From Coturnix japonica (lineage: Eukaryota > Chordata > Aves > Galliformes > Phasianidae), in the NCBI RefSeq assembly GCF_001577835.2, contig NC_029529.1, positions 11,853,380 through 11,917,379 of the forward strand: a stretch of DNA of 64,000 nucleotides, read 5' to 3'. The notes beneath the pieces were generated by a model. That model saw nothing but the letters and a program-made list of their open reading frames with translations. It did not search any database and was not told the origin of the DNA. Positions 42,407 to 52,800 of the stretch are shown piece by piece. The translations under genes and the position numbers were made by a program. The number at the start of each line of letters is the position of its first letter. Positions within the stretch are counted from its first letter, which is position 1.

Positions 42407-44937
42407 ATGTACACGCTGACGCGCGGCCCCAGCAAGTTGGCCACGCAGCGCCGCACCGGTACCGGGCGGGGGGGGCGGGCGGGGGGTCGGGGGGAGCGTT
42501 GGCACCGCGGGCACCAGCTCCGCTCCGCCCGGCCCTGACGCCCGTCCTTCCCCCCCCCCCCGCAGGTCCCACGCAGCAGCCGGTGGAGAGCAAGGTGGGC
42601 GAGCCGCGGGGCCGGCTGCAGCCCGGAGCGTGGCCCCCCGCCAGGTGAGCCCCGCGCCGCGCCGTGACCTTGGGGAAAGGTGACCGCGGCCGCGCGGCTC
42701 CGGGGAGGGCCCCGGGGCGGGGACGGGAACCGCAACACCCGCCTGGAGTCCGCCGAGGGGTCGTGGGGGGGGGAGGGGGGGCTGCGGGGGTCGCTCCGCT
42801 GCTGTGCTCCCCCCTCACCGCCCACCGTCCAGGCCCCGCGCGGAGCCCCGCGGTCCCGCAGCGCAGCCGTGCGCCCTGCAGGGCCCCGAGGGTGCGTGGA
42901 ACCTCGTGTCCCCGTGTCCGTGCGCTCCCCGCGGGCCGCGCCCCCCCCGCCCCCCCCGTCGGAGTTGTGCAACCGCCGCAAAAGTTCAGGGGCGGCGGTG
43001 GGGCCGCACCGCGGGGCTCTGCCCGTGTCAGCCCGTATCGCCGCCCCGGGGCTGCGCTGTGCCCGGAGCCTCTGCCCGGTGCTGTCCCCCCCACCCCCCA
43101 CGCACGGCCCGAGGGTCAAAAGGGGGAAAGTCTGGGGGTCCCCGAGGCGGGGGGGGGTCGTGTCCCCGTGCGGCGATGAGCCCCGTGCCCGGTCCCGCAC
43201 GTCCGTGCTCAGGGAGCAGCCTTCACCCCTTTTCTCTGCCTTCAGGGAACAACCGAGAAATGTCTCCCCCCCGCCGCCCCCCGCCCCACTCCTGGCACAG
43301 CCGCTCAAGGCAGCGGTGGGTTGTGGGCTGGGGGGGCACTGCCGGCCCCGCTGCTCTGCACCCCCCACCCTGCGCTCCCGGGGCCTCTCAGACTTTGTCC
43401 CGTGAGCGCTGGGACTCCCGGGTTCCTCCCGGGGCTACGCGCTGACCCTTCACGTGGGTCCTGTTCCATGCGGACGGTTTCACCTTGTCCTTTAGGGCAG
43501 CAGCTCTCCCGGGGGGGCTGTGTGGGACGGGGCGGCCCCGGAGCTGCTCCCCCGCTGCAGGGCTGCCCTCCAGCTCTGCCCTCGCGTTGCTTTCACCGCG
43601 CTGTGCTGCTGTTGCTCCTCGTGCACCCGGCCCGTGTCACAGCGCCGTGCCTCAGTTTCCCTCGTGTTGTGCAGAGCAGCAGCAGCAGCTGCGGGGTTCC
43701 CATGTAGCAGCTGTGACAGCCGCTGTGTCCCCAGCTGGGCGGCCTGCAGGGCACGTGGGGCGGGCGGTGCGTTGTGCACCCTGATCTGCTTTATTTCCCT
43801 TCTTATTTTTGGGCTGTTGTCCTGCTGCCTCCATCCAGAGCAGAGCTGGAGCCTGGAAAGCACGTGTCCTTGCTTGGGCTCTGCCAGGCGTGGTGGCCGC
43901 CTTGGGGGCAGGATGGGGGACAGCTGTGTCTGTTGGTCCATCCTTCCCCTCTGCTGGAGTTGGGGGCTGCGATGGGGCAGTGCCGGCTGATGGCACAGGA
44001 GCTGCGTGGTGCACACAGGGTGGTAGGGCTGCCCCGCTCCTCGTGTGCCCCCAGGTTGCCCTTCTCCCCTCAATCCCCTCTTTCCCCAGCCCAGCCCAGA
44101 AGCTCATCTTCAACAGAGTGAACGGCAAACGGCCGCAGGTGCTGCTGCCGCACAATTCTGTGCCCGAGGAGAGTTACACGGCCGCCCACGAGGAGAACGT
44201 CCGCTTCGTCTACGAAGGTGGGAGAGGCTGGAGGGGACGAGGGGGGGCTGCAGGGCGCCGCCTGCCCTGGGGTTCACCCCCAGCCCTCCATCCACAGCCT
44301 GGCAGGAGGTGGAGCAGCAGCTGGACGGGGGGCAGAGAGGGGAGAGCACCCGTGGGCCTGTGCAGTACGTAGAGAAAACCCCGAACCCCCGGCTGAAAAG
44401 TGAGTGGGGAGCGTGGAGGGGGAGGGAGGGGGAGCAGGATCTGGGGGAGCACATGGCAGAGCCGCCCCCGGCTGGGGGTGGGGTGACATACCGGGGGGGT
44501 CCCGTGGGCTGTGAGTGGGGGACATCGGGTGTCAGTGTTCCTGGTTTGGGTGGGTGAGCCCAGTGCTGTGCAATGGGGTCTGGCTGTGGGGCCGTGCCAT
44601 CACCCCCTGGTTCTGCTGTGGGGTTCTGCTCTCATCACACAGGATGGAGACACAGCGGGGATGGGGTCAAAGTAAAGGCAGAGTGAGGGGCTGGGCAGCA
44701 GCTGGAAGTGAGAATGTCACCGAGCAGAGCAAATGCCCGCAGCCGTTGGGGAGCTGGGGAGCCCTGGGGCTCAGGGGGGTGTTTTTCCCTGTGCTAAATG
44801 GACGGCGCTGCTGGGAACGCTCCGTGCTCCAGCTGCGATCCCTTCTCAACATCCCGTCTCTTTCAGACTTTGTTCCCATTGACCTGGAGGAATGGTGGGC
44901 GCAGCAATTTCTGGCCAAGATTGAGAACTGCTCCTGA
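42407..44937 (+). CDS. MCRIP2: MCRIP2 (FAM195A), 143 aa, complete
   Basis: Five exons: 42407-42458, 42566-42644, 44090-44217, 44298-44399 and 44867-44937 (stop TGA 44935-44937); phases match throughout. The protein starts MYTLTRGPSKLATQRRTGPT. It contains LIFNRVNGKRPQ, the block YTAAHEENVRFVYEAW, then VQYVEKTPNPRL, and ends FVPIDLEEWWAQQFLAKI followed by ENCS. These match the conserved segments of human MCRIP2. The region after exon 2 is shorter than I recall in human (160 aa). MCRIP2 is a small, probably disordered partner of DDX6 in stress-granule/RNP complexes; its paralogue MCRIP1 binds CtBP. The acceptor of exon 3 lies in CCCAGCCCAGCCCAG; only the first AG keeps frame. Confidence 0.95.
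42645..44089 (+). other. MCRIP2 intron 2 (1.4 kb)
   Basis: This is a GC-rich intron continuing the CpG island on its left side. The runs of CCCCCC and GGGGGG are simple sequence. No exon or RNA gene is supported on either strand. Confidence 0.6.
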
Positions 44938-45365
44938 AGGGAAGGCGGCCGTTCCCACTCCCACTGCGGCCCTTTTTCATTTCCCCTCCCCTCTTTTTTT
45001 TTTTTTTTTTTTTTTAAAAACCACGACAAAACAAAACAACAACAAAAAAAAAACCAACAAAAACCACCAACACCTAAAAACCGACCCCGACAAACCACGC
45101 AGCCAGGAGCCTCCGGTCGGATGCGGCGCTCGGTGGTATTTAAACAGCTCTTCCAGCCCCGAGGACAGCGGGATCGGAGCACAGCCATGCCCGGTGCGGG
45201 GCGGAGGAGCCGCGTGCGGCCCCGGCCGGGATTCCTTAAGTGCCAGTTCTGAGCCCGCTGCAGCTCCGGGACACTGCGGGGTGTGCGGGCAGCCCCCCCC
45301 CCCACCATGCTGGAGGACAACGGGTCACTGTAGCAGGACAGACAATAAAGCGCTGAAACTGCCTG
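44938..45365 (+). other. MCRIP2 3'UTR with T22 and A-rich tract; poly(A) signal at 45344
   Basis: A run of 22 T (44994-45015) is followed directly by AAAAA and a long C/A-only stretch (CCACGACAAAACAAAACAAC and similar) to about 45085. AATAAA occurs at 45344-45349, 407 bp after the stop, and is the likely poly(A) signal. The T-run and A-rich block could pair within the RNA. Confidence 0.7.
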
Positions 45366-45810
45366 TGGTTGAGGGGCTGGTTGGACCCGGGGGAGCGTTG
45401 GCGGCCCAGCGGAGGGGTGCAGAGATGGAGAAGTTCGGATCGTCCCCATGCAACAGCCCCAGGGCTGCCCGCCGGCCTCCACGTGGAGCTGGAGGTGCTG
45501 GTGGTTCGGGGGGGGCTGAGCATCGTGGCTGGGAGCCGTGCAGGGCTGTGCTGTCCCTGCAGCCCCGCGTTATCTCCGCGGTCCCCATAGGGGTAAAGCA
45601 GCGGGAGGAGGGGGCTGGGGGCAGCCCTGCAGCGCAGCCTCTTCCTGCAGGACGCAGCCGCTGCAGGGGGCGGCCCCACGAAGGGCCCCAGTGCAGCTTT
45701 GCCTGGGCTGATTCCTGCTGGAGCCCTATCGGGTCCTCAACAGACCGAGCCGTGCAGGGTAGGAAACCGATCGCTGAATGTGAAGGAGGCCAGAAAACAG
45801 CTGGAAAAAA
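45366..45810. other. Spacer between the convergent MCRIP2 and ABCA3 ends
   Basis: About 450 bp separate the MCRIP2 poly(A) signal from the outermost ABCA3 signal. No gene or named repeat was recognised. Confidence 0.6.
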
Positions 45811-47705
45811 AAGGAAAGCTTTATTCTCGTGGTGGGAACAACAACTGTGCTGCAGCCCAGCACAGCAGCCACAGCCCCTTCTCAGATGGTGCTGCAGGAG
45901 GGGCAGGATGGGGACAAAAACAGGTGGCAACAGCGATGCCACACGGTGACTGTGCCCCAGTGCAGGATGGTGCTACAGCGAGGAGGGCACCGGGCTGCCA
46001 CTGCGGGATGCAGGGTCAGTGTACAACGTGCTGCACCCAAGGCAGAACCTCCCTTAAGCCCATAGAGCTCCCCCTGCTCCTGCTTTCCCACTGCTGCCCT
46101 TGTGCAAGGCAAGGTCCCAGCAGCCCTGCTGCATCCTGCCCTTGCCCTGTACAGAGAGGTCCCAGCCTTCCTGATGGACCCAAGAGAAAGCAGCATTGCT
46201 TTCCTTGCACTGCTGTCCCACATCACCCCCCATGGCACAGGGATGTTTGCAGCGGGCCCGGCTCTGTGGCCAGGGGCTCTCAGGGGCTGCGTTCCCTGCT
46301 GGCTGCTTTTATTAACCACAAACCTCGGGAGGAGCCAGGGAAACTCTTAGTAACACGATGCACCAGCGTTACTTTTAAACAACAATATTAGGCAGAGGGG
46401 AAAAAAAATGGAACAGGAAAGGATGATTCAGTTACAGGAACAAAAACCCAACCCAAAGGACACCCCAACCCCCCCACAATGCGATCACAGGGAGGGAATC
46501 AGCAGCCCCTGCCATAAATAGTAATTCATTTCGTATGTGCAATTGTGTGTAGTACTATAGTGCAAATAGCTCTGCATTGATGGCGGAGCAGCCGCAGGAG
46601 CCGCCCGCAGGTGACACAGGGACCAGTCAGAGACAGATGAGAATCAACCAACACGTATGGAAAACAAACAGAAAAGCAACGCAAACGCTGGGAGACACTG
46701 AAAATAAATGCTGGGTGCTGCCCCTGGGCACTGTGCACAGCCAGGGCGGCGGGGGGACGGACAGGGAGCAAAGTGGGCACGGGCTGTGCTGCAGCCGGAG
46801 AGCTGCAGAACACGCTGCAGGGCAGTGCTGCTGTTTCAGCCTATTAATGGATGCAGTGCCAAGCCAGCAAGCTGCACCTCCAACCCATCGCTGCCCACAC
46901 ACGGAGCCCCGGGGTGTGATTCATCACTGCTGGGCACTGCTCCATTAGCACAGCCTCCCCCAGCACAGCGGGGCTGTGCCAGGCTCTCTCAGCCCCTACT
47001 GTTGAGCAGTGGGGGCAAGAGGAGCTCCTGAGGTTCCCTTTTGCTGCAGAGCCAGGCACAATGGCACCAGGAGGGTTTGGTGCCAAGGGAACAATAATCA
47101 GCATATGCTGCTCGTGCCAGCTTCCCTTCTTGCATCTCCATGCCATTAAGGCTGGGATGGGGGGTTTTGCATCCCCTCCCCCTGGCACAGTGCATCCCCA
47201 TGAACCCAGCAAATGTTCTGGATCTAAGCTATTGGACAGCATCCTGATAAACCACAAGCAAACCACCTCACAGAACACAATTCGACGTGCGTGCGGAGAC
47301 CACAGAGCTGCTTCCCACTGTGCGTGACGTGGGGCAGGGCAGGGGGACACGGGGACATGAGGCTCCGGCACAGCCTGCAGCACCCACCAGCACCCAGCCA
47401 CCCCTTCCCCTGCTTTGAGGGCTTTTCTTTTTGCCACAGATGGGGACAAAAATGTGGGTGGACGTGTCAGACGCACACACTCATTTACACGTACGTGTGC
47501 ACTGTGCTGGCAGGTGATGCACACGCAGCCCTGTGCTCCCAATAGCAGGAGGTACGACTCCATCCTCTCCCCCCCTCCCCAGTGAAAATTTTCTTACATT
47601 TATACATTATTTAAGACACACGCTGATATATAAATTACTGTCTCTATATATACTATGTATAGGCGGCGGGGCCAGTCCGTGAAGGAGGACATGAAGGGCT
47701 TTTGC
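45811..47705 (-). other. ABCA3 3'UTR with two candidate poly(A) signals
   Basis: This follows the ABCA3 stop on the minus strand. Minus-strand AATAAA signals lie at 46308-46313 (3'UTR ~1.4 kb) and 45820-45825 (~1.9 kb). An AT-rich block at 47577-47660, close to the stop codon, contains alternating TATATA and is unlike the GC-rich surroundings; a second AT-richer block lies at about 46505-46570. No open frame here has a recognisable domain. The 3'UTR extent is inferred, not seen in a transcript. Confidence 0.55.
45820..45825 (-). terminator. Candidate distal ABCA3 poly(A) signal (AATAAA)
   Basis: TTTATT on the plus strand reads AATAAA in the sense of ABCA3. T/G-containing sequence follows on the minus strand (TGTTTTCTGG). 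Confidence 0.45.
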
Positions 47706-49881
47706 TCACTTCCCTCTGTCCTCTGTGTAGTGTTGGAAGCGAGTGAAGCTCATGAAGACTTGCTCCAGGGATATCTGGCTAACCGAATAGTCTTCTAAGC
47801 GATACTTCTCTTTGGCTTTCTCCAAGGCCCCAAAGACCTGCAGGGGATGGCGCAGCAGCATCAGTTACTGCCAGGTACCCACAGCGTGGAAGCCAAGCTC
47901 TCCCCATGGAGACCATGGGACAGGGTATCCAACTCCATTAAGAATCACACGTCCCCTGGGCTGGGGGCCAGCAGGGAGCAGCAAGGCTCAGACCCTGCAG
48001 GCTCAGGTGGGTCTGTGCCCACCCAGAACCAGCACCGTGCTTCCCAGCAGGGAGATAAGGGTTGGGAAGGATGTGACAAGCAAACACAGCCCTCCCATCA
48101 CCCTGCTGCCACTGAGCCTTTGGGATGTGCATGTGCAGGAAGGTGGCAACTCCCCCTCCTCCCCCCTGCTTCTCCTGCAAAGGTATCAGGTGTGCTCCAG
48201 CATCCCTTACCTGCGCCCAGCTGAGGTTCTTGTTGGTCAAGTGGTAGTGCACCATGCCCTGGTGCTCGTGCTTCAGGACACTGCCTGCGAGAGACCAGCA
48301 GAGAGAGGGCTGTGAGCTGGGAAATGGGGGAAGCTCCTGCACACACCCTGCCTGGCAGCTCAGGGTACCTGGGAAAGTCTTCTCCACGAAGGCCTTGAAG
48401 GCCTGCAGCTCGCCCTCCTCATCAGTCCGTGTTTTGGCCAGCAAGGTGTAGCCACTGCCAAACTTGCTCTTCAGGTGCTGAGGGCTGCCCAGGCATTTGA
48501 ACCGCCCGTTCACCATGATGGCCATCCGGGTGCACAGCGCCTCGCACTCCTCCATGCTGTGGGATGGGAGGGAATCGCTCAGCGGGGTGGGGGCAGCAGG
48601 ACCCCCATCTCCGACTGACCAGCTCTGGGGCCGGGCATTGCTGGGACACTCACCTGTGGGAGGTGAAGATGATGGATTTGCCACACTCTCGTGTCCGAGT
48701 CACCGCGTCCCAGAGCAGACGCCGGGCCACGGGGTCCATGCCGGTGGAGGGCTCATCCAGGAAGATGACGGGGGGGCCACCAATGAGGGCGATGCCAGCA
48801 CTCAGCTTCCTCTTATTACCACCACTATGGGGGAGCAGGGGGAGCACTGAGCATGGGAAAGCCAGGCACGGCAGAACCTCCCAGCTGGGGGGAGCTCTCA
48901 CTCCCTGCAGCCTCCTCTCACCTGTAGGTCCTGACGAGCTTGTCAGCGTGGGGCTCCAGGAGCAGCCCCCTCAGCATGTTCTCCACGCAGCTGCCGATGT
49001 AGCGCTCGGGGATGCCCCGCAGCCGGGCATACATGCTGAGTGTCTCACGGCCCGTCATGTGGTCCAGCAGGGCATCAAACTGTGGGCAGTAGCCGATCCG
49101 CTGCTGCACCTGGGGGCAAGAGGAAGCCGAGGGGTTGGCTCAGCAGCAGGTCTGCAAGGAGAGCTCTGGGGAGAGGCCCTGGCACCCATGGAGCTTTGCT
49201 ATGGGCTCAGTACCACAGGGTGCCCAGGGCTGACAGAGATGCATGCACCCAGGGATTGAATCAAAACCCTGATCCATGCTCAGGGTGTTTCGGTTTGTGA
49301 CTCATCTCTGGTCTTACCAAAGGGAATGGGCAATTTTCAGCAAGGAGAGCTGTCAGGGCTCTGGAAATCTCTCTTGCTTGTAGGGATACCACCATCTGAC
49401 CGTGAGCACCAGCTCACATATCCATTTAGAGTGCTAAATAGTTTTAACAAAGGCTTTGCCACCCTCACAAGGTTTGATTTCCCTTTGTTTCAAATCTGCT
49501 AGTCCCTTCTTCACTGCACTACTTTCATGTAACCATATTAACAGGGAAAGCTGGGCCAGATCAGAACGTCACATCCCTGGTGCACAGCATTGCCCCTGGC
49601 ACCTGTGCCCTCCCTGGGGGCACTCACAAGGCTCCCAGCCCAGGCAGATGTAGGACACCACGTGCAGCCCCTGCAGCCCTCAGTACCTTCTTGATGTTGG
49701 CCAGGATGCTGTGGCCGTCCACAAAGGCATCCCCTGACGTGATGCTCTCATCACCCGTCAGCATCTTGAACGTGGTGGTTTTGCCCGCTCCATTGAAGCC
49801 AAGAAGGCCAAAGCATTCCCCTTTGCTGACTGCCAAAGAGATCCTGTCCACTGCCAGCAGGGATTCCCGGCTGTCATAGAC
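47706..49881 (-). other. ABCA3: ABCA3 nucleotide-binding domain 2 and C-terminal tail
   Basis: It is encoded by exons 49881-49687 through 47837-47706. Walker A is [10 protein letters not shown] at about residue 1419. The Q-loop region is [19 protein letters not shown]. The signature reads [18 protein letters not shown], Walker B is [13 protein letters not shown], and the H-loop lies in [14 protein letters not shown], split across the exon boundary 48654/48556. The tail ends [18 protein letters not shown] followed by HYTEDRGK. Confidence 0.93.
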
Positions 49882-52800
49882 CTGGGGATGGCAAGGTGTG
49901 AGCACACTGGTCACATCACATACAAGGCATCCGAGGGCACAGCAAGGCCAGCAGGCTGAGCTCACAGCACAGCACTCCAGAAGGGCCACGTGCTCCTCAC
50001 CTTAGTGAGCTCCTTGATGACCAGAGGGCTGCTCAGTGATGACAGCAGCTCTGGTGGCGACTCCAAAACCTTCTTCCTCTCATCTGCCACATCCCGGTCC
50101 TCAGGCAGCACAGACACACTGTTCAGCAGTGCCACCTGAACACAGGGTGCAAAATCACTGTCACCTTCCTGCTGTGGGATGAGACAGGCACTCCCAGCTC
50201 AGGCAGGGGCCACTTGTTCCATCAGCCCCCTCTCAATGGGGACAGCCCCTGTCTCTCTGCCCTCCCACACGCCCCACAGGACCTGCCCCACGTTGCTACC
50301 TCCCACAAACTTCAGCTCACCCATTTCCGCCGCCTGCAGATGCCACAGACCAAAGTTTTCAGTCTCCAGAGAAGGTTTGTCTCAATGAGGAAGAGGAGGA
50401 AGAGGAAGGAGAAACCCTGGACGGTCAAGGAGGTCAGGTATCGTCCGATCCCAGGTGACTCCCAGGAAAAGTAGTTCACCTGATAGCTGATATCTGAGCA
50501 GGGTTGGAACAAAGTCAAGTATGGATCAATCTCCACTCCAGGGAGAAGAGCTCCAGAGAAAGCTGGGAGTTCTGCCAGCCCCAGTTCCAGCCCAAGCCAC
50601 ACTGGGATCCCTGCCCACAGCTCTTTCCAGCTCTTCCCCCTAGAGGATTCAGGTCCTGACCCCAAGAAGATGCTCAGTGGAGACACACAGAAGAGACAGG
50701 AGATCTACCACGACCATGACCGGGTTTCTTTGGCAGCTCTATGAAACCTTCCTTATTTCACATTTTCCTACACATCAGTAGTAAGAAAAAAGATTCCTTA
50801 ACTAGTTTGCTCTGTCACTGTCTGTATGGGAAACAACTGTACACTATCAAATGATCCTTCTGCTTTAAAATGTCATCTGGAATTACTGCCCAGGCTGGGT
50901 TAGAGGCCCTGTGACACCAGAGCCACCTATTCAGCTGAGCATCTCCTCTCCAAGCCCTGGTAGGGAATGCCAAACCCCCAGCCCTGCTGACCCACACCGG
51001 CCTTTTCAACACCTCCAGCTTCCCACCCACCCCACAGGGAGCCCAGCGTGGCAGAGAAGGAGGAGGAGGGATGGGCAGCAGGAGCAGGTGATGTGGGGAC
51101 TCACTGAATGCCTTGCATATGAAGATGGCTTCAACAGAAGAGGTGCAGAACTGAATGAACTCATAGTTCTGGTAGAAGTCACTGATGCATTGACCCAAGC
51201 AGTAATTGGGTAAAGTGAGAAAGATTTTATCCAGAGTTCTGGAGAGGTCCACCAAGCCCAACTCTGAAAAAGGATCAACAGATCGGATTTAGAGAAAGAC
51301 CCTGATACATCAGAAAGAGAACCAACACATTTTGTCATGCTTAACTGGTGAGAAGGGGCTGTTCAGGTTTTTCTGGTGCATGGGACAGGCCCAGGATCTA
51401 AGTGTGACAATGTCCCCTCAGGGGCTGTGTCTTCTTGATGGTGGTGGGCGCAGGGCTGGGCAGGGAGGAAACTGACCCACCTGGGATGCTCATGATGGTG
51501 ACAGCAAGGAAGGTGGCCGTGCCCGAGAGGATGTTGAAGATGGTGAGACGGGTGTAGGCTGTGGCTGCCACTGAAAAGAAGAAGCTGAGGAGGTACATGA
51601 GGGGGATGATGGCCCAGCCATAAAGGAGGAAGATCAACATCACATCGACGAGGTGGCTGTCTTGGGTGAAGGCTTGCACATCAAAGGCTTGGAATATCAC
51701 CTGGGGTGCAGCAATGTGAGGAGAGACTGTGTTTGTCTCGAGAGCAAGTGATGTCATCCCACCTCCTGTGACAGGAGGGATTAGGCTGTCAGAGGTGACT
51801 TACCAGCATCAGAGCACATGGGATGAGGAAGTTGATGATGTCCCAGAGCAGGGCAGACAGCCAGAAGTTGACCACGTAGACACCACTGACAAACTGGACG
51901 TGCTTGGCCTTGATGGCTCGCTCACTGACCAGCAGGAGAGCAAAGGTGCTGGCGAGCGAGGCCATGCCATACAGCAGGTTGATGGCGATGGCAAACCCGG
52001 TCTGGCCTCTGCAGGGGAGCAGAAGCAGTGGTTAGAACACAAACAGTGTGACAGACCAACACACCTGTACTGTCCCTGCACACCACCCTGCCATTGCCAG
52101 GTCCCACACATCATCCCTCTGGAAGACATGAGGCCCAAGCCTTGGATGCAAGGCTCCATGGGATGCACAGACACAGCCCCTCTGCTGCCCAGCAGCTCTG
52201 AGCCCTGCAGGGAAGGGCTCCCCAGCCATGGGCTGTGAGCTTCTAAAGGGGAACCCCCACCCACTAAGATGTGCATGTTGGGTTATGGGCTGCCAAGGCC
52301 TAAGGCAGGTCAGGCAGCCACACAGCTTTGCTATCCTGACCTCCAGAGCACAATCACAGCTATGCTGGGTTCTGAGAAGCTCTTGCCTGAGTCTTCCACC
52401 AGCACAACCAAGCCATTGTACCAAATGCAAGTTGTGAGCCCTAGCAGGAATGTAAGCACCAGGCAAACAGACGTACTCCATGAGCTGGTCCTTGGCCTTC
52501 TCGGTGATGTTGCGGGGCTGAGGGTAGTTGGTGACTGTGATGGAGGCGTTGGGGCCCATCAGCACCCTGAAGACGGCGTTGTCAGCCAGCATGAGGGCGG
52601 TGGCTGGGGAGTGGTAGGCTTGGTTGTTGAACAGTGCAGTGACCACCGTGTGGTTGCCAGCTCCTTCGAAGGAGGCAGCAGTGATGTAGTGCTCATTGAA
52701 GGCCCCCCCCTCCTCGGATGCTCTCGAGATGAGGTACTCCTCCAGGCCACCTGCAGAACACCATGGCTGTTACAAGGGGACTCCAGGCAATGGCAGGTGA

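Noticed and set aside
41776-43368. A 530-codon minus-strand open frame over the MCRIP2 CpG island and tRNA flank
   Set aside because: It lies in very GC-rich DNA, crosses MCRIP2 exons 1-2 and their introns, and is Arg/Pro/Gly/Ala-rich with no recognisable domain.
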